From Helicostylum pulchrum (Eukaryota > Mucoromycota > Mucoromycetes > Mucorales > Mucoraceae), in contig JAIXMO010000056.1 in assembly GCA_025677825.1 (NCBI GenBank), positions 1 through 64,000 on the forward strand: a stretch of 64,000 bases of DNA, written 5' to 3'. The first letter of the stretch is position 1. Each line of letters starts with the position of its first letter. Positions 9,976 to 19,280 of this stretch are shown here, one piece after another. The position numbers were made by a program, and so were the translations under genes. The notes under the pieces were generated by a model. The model made no database searches, was not told the DNA's origin, and saw only the letters and a program-made list of their open reading frames with translations.

Positions 9976-11654
9976 CTATTTTCCCTCATCGACGAGAAGA
10001 CCAAATCCCGAATCGTTTAGTACTATAATGTTTGAATCTACTGCATAAAAGGCGGGTATTAGTGGGGAGGTTTTTTTATATATTTAAGTAAAAAAAAAGT
10101 GAGACTTACAGGGAGTATTTACATCGACATCATCGTGATAAGAAATGCTGGATCTACTTGAAGAAGAAACCGAATATGAAATATCGTCGTCTATGATGTG
10201 TGATTTCTTATATATAGTGTATTGTTCAGTGTGATCTTTACTCATGTTTAATATGATCTCATTTAATTGACTGTTTTGTACCGTTAACCAGTGAACATCA
10301 GATTTTAATCCATTTAAATGTTGAGCTTGAGTATTAATGAATTTTTTAGCTTCATGCAACTCTGTTAATAGCTGATTTAATTCTTTATAGTGGTAAACTT
10401 GAACAGATTTTCTTTGCAAAGTTAAATAAGGAACGATAGTATTATCAACCCAGTGACGATATTGTTTAAATTTTAACTGTAGTTTTTCTATAGTGGAATT
10501 ATTGTCTTGAATAGTTTCAAGCAAAGCGTCAACTTCTTCTTCCTTGATTAAAACACGAGATTCTAATTGATTTATAGTATCTTTGTCCACTTGTGATGTA
10601 ATCATCAGTTCATTATTTACTGTTTTTAAATCTTGTGTTTCATTTCTACTGGTCTCCAGGTCTTGCATTAATGTGATGTTGGTATTTTTTATGCTGTTTA
10701 ATTCTTGTTGTAAGTGGTCAATATGTATTTCATTCTTGGTCACACTATTTTTAGAATCCGATAATTGAACCGATAATGTAGATATTTGTGCTTCAAGTGC
10801 CTCATGTTCTTTTTCAAAGTTTGCGATAATACCAGCACTCCTATTTGCTTCTGTGCCAAGTTGTTCAATCATTTGATTTTTAACCTGTATTTCATATTCA
10901 TGATCAGCTTTTAAGGCACTTGAATCCTCTTTTAGCTGATCAATTTTTTTTTGTAACTGAATTTCTTTAGAAGGGCGATTTAACTACATGATAATAGATA
11001 TACATAAATTAAAAAAACACACACACACACAAATAAGTGTATACATACAGTCTTTTGTAAAGTAGCGTTCTTTGATCTTAAATCAGCTAATTCCAAGTCT
11101 TTGGTGATAAGCATAGATTTTGAATCATTTTTTTCAATTTCTAAAGATTGGATAGTTGACTCTAATTTTTTAGATTTAATTTGAAGTGCTTCCATTTCTT
11201 TTTGCATTGTGTTCCGATATTTTTCAAATTGAGGATTTGAAGTATCTAAAATATTTGGTAATTTTTTTCTAGTAGGTGAAGGTGTACTACTATCATCGTT
11301 TGAACTGGTACAAGACACTCTTGTATCACTCGACATACTAGTTGTGGATCCTTCATTTGATAAAGAAGGATCGATTACTATATATTAAATATTTTAATAA
11401 ACAACATACCAACATATTTTAATCATTCTTTTGTAGCTACCTGTTCCATCGGGAAATCTATTAGTTTGAGTAATAAAGCCGACTCTTTTATTTCGGTTTT
11501 TATCTTCGGCTGATAAATCATATTCACCAGGTCCAGGTACATAATCTTTGCCAGCTGAAAAGTAAACGGGGGGAGGAAAAGTCAGAAAAGATGCTAATTT
11601 CATGAATTTGTTACTATGGCTACCTTCGGGAAATCGCTTGGATTTTGAAAACAT
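9976..11654 (-). CDS. HMMR-like coiled-coil protein with N-terminal PG-rich motif
   Basis: Five exons on the minus strand: 11624-11654, 11441-11554, 11049-11377, 10110-10983 and 9976-10040; all phases agree and give 470 residues. The N-terminus reads MFSKSKRFPEAGKDYVPGPG then EYDL, followed by a second KRxxFITQTNRFPD-like segment. This resembles the sperm-tail PG-rich (SHIPPO) motif and the N-terminus of the hyaluronan-mediated motility receptor (HMMR/RHAMM), which also leads into a long coiled coil. Residues about 90-430 are a heptad-rich coiled coil (QKEMEALQIKSKKLESTIQ and onward) and a serine-rich segment precedes the C-terminus. HMMR proteins bind microtubules and spindle poles; a cytoskeletal role here is inference. 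The nearest alternative is an unrelated coiled-coil protein with a chance PGPGEYD. Confidence 0.6.
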
Positions 11655-11934
11655 TTATGATACGATAAAATAAGAAAAAGGAAAAGAAGAAAATACTTAT
11701 TATGTCAGTTCTCCTAATAACCTACAAAAAAATAAAAAATAAAAATAATAATAATAAAGGAGGAAAAAAAAGAGAAAGATTTTTTTTTTTTTGTTCAACT
11801 TGAAATCATTTTTATTTTGGAGTCGGAGAGATGGAATTGTAGAAGCATATTTCTCATTTTATGTGTGTATATACTACTACTGAATCTATTTGTGTACAAT
11901 TTTTTATATATATTTTTTTTCTTTGCTTTTTTTT
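11655..11934. other. Divergent-side spacer between the HMMR-like gene and TOM5
   Basis: About 280 bp, rich in T and A homopolymers. It is the upstream region of the HMMR-like gene and the 3' region of TOM5; no separate signal is recognised. Confidence 0.4.
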
Positions 11935-12197
11935 TTACAATAATTTCTTGACTTGTTCAAGGGCAAAGGGAGCTACATAATAAAATAGTTTGGTTAGCCA
12001 CCCATTTACATGTTTCCTTTTTACTCCTTTCTTACCAGCACGAATTGCTAAAACGACAAGGGCAAAGTTAGAGACTGTAGAGACAGTACGTTGACGGAGC
12101 ATAGCCTTTTGCTCGGGTGTAAGTTGAGGTTGCTACAGTAAAATTTAGTATTCATTCTTCTATATTATTACTCTCTGTTTCATCTTACTTGAGGCAT
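11935..12197 (-). CDS. TOM5: Mitochondrial import receptor subunit Tom5
   Basis: A 47-residue gene split in three: exon 1 12189-12197 (ATG CCT CAA only), exon 2 12036-12132, exon 3 11935-11972; introns of 56 and 63 bp with GTAAG donors and TAG acceptors. The protein starts MPQQPQLTPEQKAMLRQRTV and ends APFALEQVKKLL. This matches fungal Tom5: tiny size, a charged N-terminus (PQ, then an EEK/EQK segment), one C-terminal membrane helix with a proline in the middle, and a final VKK. Tom5 is a small subunit of the TOM complex in the outer mitochondrial membrane and helps pass preproteins to the Tom40 channel. The family is weakly conserved, so Tom6/Tom7-type small subunits are the alternative, but the tail fits Tom5 best. 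Confidence 0.7.
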
Positions 12198-13112
12198 GAA
12201 CATCTTGTAGTTTTTTATTGTATGGTTGTTAAAAGAGTACGCTACTTTAGCCCCCCTGGGTATCAAAAAAATATAAAAGAGAAAAAAAAAATCCCACTTA
12301 TGTGACTTTTGTTTCAAATTAAAATTCCGCGTCATGCACTTTGAACCATAACAGACATATCGTACATGTTTCAACGCGACGATGGGCTATTAATTATACC
12401 ATGATTTTTATACAGTTGCGCTTGGTTTATATATAGAGCTGACCTACATTTGCATAATCTGAAGAGAGAAATCCGGAAAGAAATTTGGCAAGAAATTAAA
12501 TTGATATGAAAGAACAATGGTATTATTCCCTCAAAGAAGTGAGCGTCTTTTTTGTGAATATGATGCTTCTTATCAACCCTAGAATAATACACAATTACTA
12601 GATAATAATATAACTAGCTTACAGGATGTAGAATTATTCCTTTGTCAAATGATATTTCATGAATAGCTTGTGTATACTTGTATGACAAAAAAAAAGCCAT
12701 TTTTTTTAAGATGCACTCGCAAAAACCTGTAATAAGATACACAACAATAATAATAGGGTTTTTCGAGACCCAAAAAAAAACCCACATTTGACTATTTTCG
12801 TTAGTTCAATTACAAAATATACACATAGGACGCGCATAAACCAAGAAATATATTACAGTACATTACAAATGCTTTATCATTTACATCTTCCTGTGTATAT
12901 CATGTAGGAGTATCGAAACTTCCCTGCGTACACATATTTAATTTCTAAAAACCATTGGCATTTTAGGCTCTTATTGATTTCTTGCATGATTTGACATTTA
13001 TCACTTTATTTTTATATTTGTGTGCATTTCGGCTTCAGCGTTAAAAGTCCGTAGTCGTTCTTGAACTTGAATAAAAAAAAAGTTTTTTTTTTTGTAATGG
13101 AGTCCTATGTAA
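12198..13112. other. Intergenic stretch, about 0.9 kb
   Basis: Divergent intergenic region between TOM5 (minus) and the SET-domain gene (plus). No gene is supported; minus-strand ORFs at 12180-12592 are low-complexity. It presumably holds both promoters. A small upstream ORF (13097-13129) overlaps the SET start codon out of frame. Confidence 0.5.
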
Positions 13113-13129
13113 ATGAGTTCCCTCCGTGA
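13097..13129 (+). promoter_or_regulatory. Upstream ORF overlapping the SET gene start
   Basis: ATG GAG TCC ... TGA encodes ten residues and runs out of frame across the main ATG at 13113. If the transcript starts upstream, scanning ribosomes would meet this ATG first, so it could lower translation. Whether it lies in the mRNA is not known. Confidence 0.35.
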
Positions 13130-13824
13130 TATAAAAACAGTACCATCACCTCCTGGTTGGACACCAGAAACCAAATATATTGATAAACTATACTGGTCAC
13201 CTAATGTACCTACTGAATTAAGAGAACTATTTCAACCTTCAAAACCAACAACCGAGGATCCTCGACGTACCATTAACTTTATGAAAGAACATGTCAATGT
13301 CACTGGTACCTTTCCCACTATTAAGGAACAAAAGCGTAATATAAAAATTAGAAAGTTGACAGATAAAAACCATCCTTGTTGTGGTGCATATGGTTTATTT
13401 GCAGCACAGACATTACAGTCAAGGCAATTAATTATCGATTATTTGGGTGTTGTCGAATATAAGGATGGCTATGAAGCCACTTCAGATTATGTATTTAATT
13501 TTGGAACAGATTTATCCGTTGATGCTGGCCGTTGTGGTAACGAAGCTAGGTTCTGTAACGATTTTCGTGGTTGTGGACCTGAACCTAATGTTTGTTTCAT
13601 GAATTATATGGATGAAAAAACAAAACATATAAAAGTCGGTCTCTTTGTAAAGGGAAATAGAAAGATTAAAAAGGGAGATGAACTGGTAATAAAAGATCTA
13701 GTATTGTATACACTGTTTACTAATGCTTTTTTTTAAAAAAACTTATTAGTTGATATCTTATGGTAAAGCATTTTGGTCTAATCGAGGTATCGATATGAGT
13801 GGCCAACAACATAAAAAACAATAG
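13113..13824 (+). CDS. Small SET-domain protein (putative lysine methyltransferase)
   Basis: Two exons, 13113-13685 and 13750-13824, give 215 residues; the intron starts GTAATA and ends TTAG. The second exon is needed to complete the domain: it turns GDEL into GDELLISYGKAFW, the usual end of a SET domain. Other SET features: CGAYGLFAAQTLQSRQLIID (start of the fold and G-x-G loop), a central GNEARFCNDFRG where most SET proteins have the N-H-S-C pseudoknot motif, and VGLFVKGNRKIKKGDEL. By family it would methylate lysines with S-adenosylmethionine; the substrate is unknown. There is no pre-SET or post-SET cysteine cluster. The N-terminal 60 residues carry no known domain. It is convergent with ARPC3, with 80 bp between the stop codons. 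Confidence 0.85.
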
Positions 13825-13904
13825 AATATAGGCTTCTTTTTCTTTTTCTTTTTTATAACTGTATAATAATAATAATAATAATAAAAACTATCATTTCTTT
13901 TTTT

Positions 13905-14644
13905 TTAAAGACTAAGGTTCATAAACTTTCTCTTGGAGAAACACATCCACCATTTACTTGGTTGTCCGTCAATATAAATTCTATCTACCAATCGAGCGGC
14001 TAATTCTTGGCGAAGTTGTTGGAAATATTGCTTCATTTGGTCTACAACAATAAAAAAAAGGGTCCGTACATCAATACTCTCTTCCACTTTTTAATATAAT
14101 AGTAACTTACCAGCTTGGAATTTGTCAGTAGGTCCTTGATACATGGCATTTAAAGGAAAACCAGGATCGCTTGGAATAGAAAAATTGGATACAGCTAAAG
14201 TATTCAAAGATTTAAGGGCTTCTCCTTGAGGTGTAGACTTGTTTATGGTACCAAGACATTGTGAAATGAATAAAATCAAGTAGATAAGTACACGGTCAGC
14301 ATTGCCTTTAATTTCAAAGTTACGGAAAAGACAATTGGCGCGAAACAAATCAAGGGCTTCATCAATAATATCTTCGGCATTGGCATCAGCTACAGAAATG
14401 GCATTTAGTACTTCATCTTTCCTAATAAACTCCTTACCATAAGGTGCATTTCCTCTGAACTTTGTCTTAATAGGTAATAAAAACATATTACCAACAGATT
14501 GGTAGTCTCCATCGTTGAATTGTGAATGATATGCCTAAAGTACACATAATAAAAAGTGAGAAAAAAAAAGCACACTTAATATACGTCAAGGTATAGGACA
14601 TCTTAAAACAGCTAGTGAGTAAGGCTTTTCTTTCTTACGGGCAT
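13905..14644 (-). CDS. ARC18: Arp2/3 complex subunit 3 (p21-Arc)
   Basis: Three exons: 14639-14644 (ATGCCC only), 14111-14534 and 13905-14041, giving 188 residues. The first exon is just six bases followed by a 104-bp intron; it is supported because MP joined to AYHSQFNDGDYQSVGNM reproduces the family N-terminus (MPAYHS in animals). Further family hallmarks are DEALDLFRANCLFRNFEIKG, DRVLIYLILFISQCL, FSIPSDPGFPLNAMY and PSKWWMCFSKRKFMN near the end. The length is close to the usual 175-180. ARPC3 is a core subunit of the seven-protein Arp2/3 complex that nucleates branched actin at endocytic patches. Confidence 0.93.
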
Positions 14645-15823
14645 TATATAGTTTTCGTCGTGTTCTTCGAATAAAAAGAAAAGTGTGCCACTCTATTAAA
14701 TAAAAAAGAGAAAAAGTATGTACACTTCAGTTGGTCCGGTAAATAATGGCGACAAAAAGAGAGAGCTTGTATTTTTGGCTGCGTTTGAATGTTGTCACCA
14801 AAAAAAGCTAGGTTACTATCTGCCCAGAAGGGTTTTCTCTTACGTCTTTACATAATTGCTTTAAAAGAATTTGTAGTCAGGAAGTACACAACATATATTT
14901 GAATATGCAAGATATTAACATGTATATATCTCCTCAAGCTTTTATTTGCATGTCAGAAAAGATGAATCTCTTCGTGTCTATCTTTATAGCTGCGTTTTTG
15001 CCTTCGTTAAATTAAAGAGCTATATAGCTGTATAACTACCAGTAGAACTAAACAGAGCATTTATAATGCTCTGTCTTTTACTAGATTTATTTTGAATCGA
15101 AAAGCAAATATTTTAATATATATCGCAAACAAAAATAGCAGTTATATTTAGCTCCAGACTGGGTCTTTGTTTTTTTAATGTGAACAATAGATATGTAGAA
15201 ACAGGATAGCTTGCTTTCACATATTTTCCTCTTTTGTCCATAGCGAAGTGCTGAAAGGTTATTTCCCTATCTGGTACATGCTTACTACATTACTGAAAAG
15301 TTTACCGCAGCAAAAAGCGATTTATCCACATACACCTGAAATATATACCCTCGTTTTGGATCAAGTAGTGCAACCTTAGTTTTTTTTTTTTTTTAGGATG
15401 TGTAATAGCGTGTACGGCAAAAGAGTATTGATAATCCCCCCATTATTGTTGGTATTAACTTGTAATGTCTCTACGTAAGTGGTACCACGAATTACAACGT
15501 TAATACAGGTTTAATTATCGTTATTAAAATTTCTTGATATTTCAAGCACTTTTCCTTAGATCTTTAAATCGTTGATACAGCTGTTTATTACATTTAAATT
15601 TGCCCTTTTTACTCGAGAATATGGAGAATGTACAGAACTTGGCTGATTAAAAAGTCGTGGCTTTCTGGAGGAGCACACACCTTCGCGCAAACATCCCTAT
15701 TTCGACGTCATTCGCATGCTTTAATCACCGCGAACCGCAGTTTTTGTTATAAAACCAGACAAGAAAGCAAGAACAAAGTTTTTTTTTATTATTATTTCAA
15801 AAAAAAAAAAGCATACTTTCTAG
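14645..15823. other. Intergenic stretch, about 1.2 kb
   Basis: Divergent promoter region between ARPC3 and the ASCC2/Cue3 gene. No coding signal; the ORF at 15628-15861 overlaps the next gene's start in another frame and is lysine- and phenylalanine-rich, so it is probably leader sequence. Confidence 0.5.
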
Positions 15824-17935
15824 ATGTTAGAATTCATCCCATTCCTTCCTTCTGGTATTGAAGGAATCAGCGAAACACAATGGCAACTAGCACTTCACTC
15901 TTGGATCTTCAACTTGACTGAGCTACTCAATATGCCGCAAGACACGTTTCAAAGCGAAGTGGTGTCAAACACCACTTTGCCTTCATTTATTGATCAAATT
16001 TTGAACGAACAAATGAACAATGAGAGTCAACCGGTCGATACAAATTTAATCAAGTATATATTTCTCTTATACTCGAGACTCTCTTCCGAACCCTTTTCAA
16101 CCGAACTTTTGGATATTGAAAGACTCTGTAGTTTTGTTATCGTATATGGTGAAACAAATATCGAGCAAGTTCGTCGCATTATGAACAATACTGTAAACAA
16201 CTCAGAAACTTTGGAACGAAACTTGGTTTCGACTATCGAATCACTTGTCGATTCAGTTCAATCCATGCCCAACTTACTCTCCAACGCCAAACCTCTTACC
16301 ACTGATGTATTGGATCGTGCTTACGTTTTGGTGCGTGTTTTAGATGCTTTATTATCATCTACTATTCACCTCAATATTGTAAAGAGCTCGTTTGATACTT
16401 TAGATGAGGTATTAATTAACTGCTACCGAGATTTAATTCCTAGTTTGAAAAACGCTGTTGAAAACGATAGCTCGTTGGAAAGTCACGCTCATCTTATTAA
16501 ACTTTCGCTGGTATCCACTTTCAATTCTTTTGCCGATATGCAATTCTTTATACCGCTCGGATATACATCTTCCGTTGTAGATCACCATCGTTTAATTGAA
16601 CATGATACAAAAGCATCTTTCGATACCACCATAAGTTGGATGACCGACAAGTTATTAGGATATTTAGAGAATAGTGGGCTCGAATCATCTCGAAACGCAT
16701 TTATTGATGGACCACTTATTATGGATTGGGAAGTCGAATTTTGTATTACTGAAAAACTCGAATTCATTAACCAAGATAAATGTGATGGTGCCGAGGAAAG
16801 AATCGAATTTTTAATATTGTCAATGGAACAAGTACGCGATTCAAACGACGGCACTGGCAGTTGGGGAGATAAATATAACGCACAAAAAGAGAATCGAAAT
16901 GTACGAAAAGAAAATCATTCTGGTCCTGTGTTCCAGGATGTTGAAACAACCTCCAAAATTTCGCAAGTACACGATTTATTCCCTGATTTAGGTGATGGAT
17001 TTATTGAAGCTTGCTTAGAAGCAAATAATAACGATGTCGAAGTAGTGATTATGCAATTGTTAGAAGATAAATTACCTGAATCTGTATCTGGATTAGACCG
17101 ATCAATGGAAAGAAAACCACTTATGAGCGCTACTGAAACAGTATCTGAATTGATCCATTTGGAAAGTGAAGGCTATGCTGAGGATAACCGTAATAAGGAG
17201 AATGTATTGAAATCCAGACATAATATTTATGACAACGATGAATTTGATATTTTCACTCATCGTACTGTGGATACATCCAAAGTATATGAAGGTAAAAAAG
17301 ACAAAGCCAATGCTGATGCGTTATTGGAGGACAAGACATTTATTCGAGAGGAAAAGAAGAATGTATTAAAACTTGTAATTGATATGTATGATGACGAGTA
17401 TGATGACTCCTACGATGATATAAACGATGCGGGGTTACCCACAGTAATGGAAAGTGATGATGCTGTAGATATTGTTAGAAATAAGCAAGCAGTGGAAAAT
17501 AATACGCGCACCAAGACCGAGAAATCTGAATCAGGATCGCGTAACCAACCAAAGGGCTCAGAAAAGTCGAATAAAGTACCCAAGGGGTCAGAAAAGTCTA
17601 ACCAAGCACTAAAGAATTCAGAAAAGCAAAAGCAAGCACCAAAGGAAAAATCAAATCAAACACCAAAGAGTTCAGAAAAATCAAACCAAGTACCAAAGAG
17701 TTCGGAAAAGTCAAAGCAAGGACAAAAGAGCACAGAAAATTCGAAGCAAGGACCAAAGGGCCCAGACAAGCCAAAACAAGGACCAAAAGATCCATCGAAA
17801 AAAGATAGCAAAAAACCTGCCTCTGACTCTAAAGATCGTTCAGATAAGGTTAAAAACAAGGCACAATTGGGTAATCATAATCGTAAAGCCAATCGTGATA
17901 AAAAGATGGCAAGTTTAGGCCCACCACCAAGTTAG
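15824..17935 (+). CDS. CUE3: CUE-domain protein, ASCC2/Cue3 homologue
   Basis: A single-exon 703-residue protein. The first 350 residues form a helical region comparable to ASCC2/Cue3. A CUE ubiquitin-binding domain follows at about residues 377-420 (ISQVHDLFPDLGDGFIEACL, then NNNDVEVVIMQLLED). An acidic stretch (YDDEYDDSYDDINDAG, about 523-540) and a basic tail ending NRDKKMASLGPPPS complete the ASCC2/Cue3 layout. In yeast, Cue3 with Slh1 and Rqt4 forms the RQT complex, which splits collided ubiquitinated ribosomes. Unusual: residues about 570-660 hold some nine copies of a 10-residue Lys/Ser/Gln/Pro repeat (consensus PKSSEKSNQV), probably a recent expansion. The identification rests on domain order, so the exact orthology is inferred. 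Confidence 0.75.
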   Translation: MLEFIPFLPSGIEGISETQWQLALHSWIFNLTELLNMPQDTFQSEVVSNTTLPSFIDQILNEQMNNESQPVDTNLIKYIFLLYSRLSSEPFSTELLDIERLCSFVIVYGETNIEQVRRIMNNTVNNSETLERNLVSTIESLVDSVQSMPNLLSNAKPLTTDVLDRAYVLVRVLDALLSSTIHLNIVKSSFDTLDEVLINCYRDLIPSLKNAVENDSSLESHAHLIKLSLVSTFNSFADMQFFIPLGYTSSVVDHHRLIEHDTKASFDTTISWMTDKLLGYLENSGLESSRNAFIDGPLIMDWEVEFCITEKLEFINQDKCDGAEERIEFLILSMEQVRDSNDGTGSWGDKYNAQKENRNVRKENHSGPVFQDVETTSKISQVHDLFPDLGDGFIEACLEANNNDVEVVIMQLLEDKLPESVSGLDRSMERKPLMSATETVSELIHLESEGYAEDNRNKENVLKSRHNIYDNDEFDIFTHRTVDTSKVYEGKKDKANADALLEDKTFIREEKKNVLKLVIDMYDDEYDDSYDDINDAGLPTVMESDDAVDIVRNKQAVENNTRTKTEKSESGSRNQPKGSEKSNKVPKGSEKSNQALKNSEKQKQAPKEKSNQTPKSSEKSNQVPKSSEKSKQGQKSTENSKQGPKGPDKPKQGPKDPSKKDSKKPASDSKDRSDKVKNKAQLGNHNRKANRDKKMASLGPPPS

Positions 17936-18030
17936 ATAATAGATTATTTTTTTATACACTTTTAATTTTTTTGTTTATTTTGTTTTTAAATACATTTGTA
18001 TTTTACTTCTGTTCAATTTTAATATGTTTT

Positions 18031-18881
18031 TTATTGGGTTTTCTTTGCAGCAGATTCTTTAAGATACTTGTTACGTTGAATTCTCATATGGTTGAATAAA
18101 ACGGGAGCACCGGGCAAGTATAAAGCAAGAACGACAATATAAGCGTAGTAATACATATCCCCCCATTGAGCCTTAATGTAAGGTAAAGCTTGGTACGTCA
18201 TCATCAATTCAGAAGAGATACCGGTGGGATACAAAACTAAGAAAAATGTATAACGAGCCCAGGTAATGAAAGCAGGAACGGATGCGGCCAAGTTGGTAGT
18301 ATAGTAAGAATAACGAACAATTTCAGCAATACACCAAGAAACGACCATAGTGGTATAAGACCAGTGAGAGTGAATTTGAGGGAAAGGGTAGTTGACAGCC
18401 CAAATTAAGAAGATTCTGGAAGCAACTTGCATAACAGTAGTCAAGATAGGTGTTCTTACCCAACCTACATATAAAATATTAATATGAAACACAAAATTTT
18501 AAGGTTAAAAATGTAAACTTACCCAACAAAGCATGCACAATCTATGTAACCGAAATATGTTAGTACTTTGTGTTTGATTTTTTTCTTTTATCGTTCTAGC
18601 ACATACCTCAAATAAAGCAGTTGATTGAACAACAATCAATACAGGCCATGTAGCTTCAAAAACATTCTTATAATCTTGAGCACTAACGAGTTGTTGAATG
18701 GCTAACAAAAGAACGAAAGCCCAACCAGCAAGAGAGGCGACATTGTATGAGATCAAATAAAGCTTCAAAAGACCAGAAGGTCCTTTACGTACTTTTCTTT
18801 CGGTGCTAGGAGATACTAAGAAAGCTTGTTATTTTTTTGTCTTTTCTTTTTTAAAATGTAGACAACAATACCTTTAGTCAT
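18031..18881 (-). CDS. PHS1: Very-long-chain 3-hydroxyacyl-CoA dehydratase
   Basis: Four exons: 18872-18881, 18607-18815, 18523-18541 (19 nt) and 18031-18464; total 223 residues. The multi-pass membrane protein matches PTPLA/HACD: KLYLISYNVASLAGWAFVL, VVQSTALFEIVHALLGWVRT, QVASRIFLIWAV, and the catalytic segment EIVRYSYYTTNL with the later LYPTGISSEL supplying the conserved tyrosine and glutamate. A dilysine-type C-terminus (SAAKKTQ) fits endoplasmic-reticulum retention. The enzyme removes water from 3-hydroxyacyl-CoA, the third step of fatty-acid elongation for sphingolipids. The 10-nt and 19-nt exons are short but needed for phase and for the conserved IVHALLG. Confidence 0.93.
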
Positions 18882-19221
18882 GTCTAGATAGAAAAAGATA
18901 AAAAGCAGGTTTTTTTTTAAAAAAAAAAGTTATTTATCCACGTTTTTGCCCCATAAAATGAGAATGTGTAATGCTGGTATTTAAATAGTCACTGTTCCAA
19001 AGTGTTGCATGCTTAAAAAAAAAAAATGCGTGGTGATCGGTATTGATATTTAATAGTTTGATAGTAATCATAAATGTTTGACCAGGCTCTTCAATAATAT
19101 ATCATACATGGCTAAGGTCCTAGGTGTTAAACATGGAATAAAATAATTTTGGTTGACATAAATAGTGGTTATAATGTGTGTGATGGTATAGTTATAATGT
19201 GTGTGATAGTATAGAGAGAGA

Positions 19222-19256
<35 letters not shown>

Positions 19257-19280
19257 TGCGCGAGAGAGAAAGAAAGAAAA
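18882..19280. other. Spacer with GT microsatellite
   Basis: About 400 bp between PHS1 and the 464-residue gene. It contains a (GT)n run at about 19224-19253 flanked by GA-rich sequence, and a T9A10 palindrome at 18910-18928. Confidence 0.6.
19224..19253. repeat. (GT)n microsatellite
   Basis: About fifteen uninterrupted GT units, followed by ACGTGCGCGAGAGAG. Confidence 0.95.

Noticed and set aside
15628..15861. 77-codon ORF before the ASCC2/Cue3 gene
   Set aside because: It overlaps the gene start in another frame, is low-complexity and contains the leader's A and T runs.
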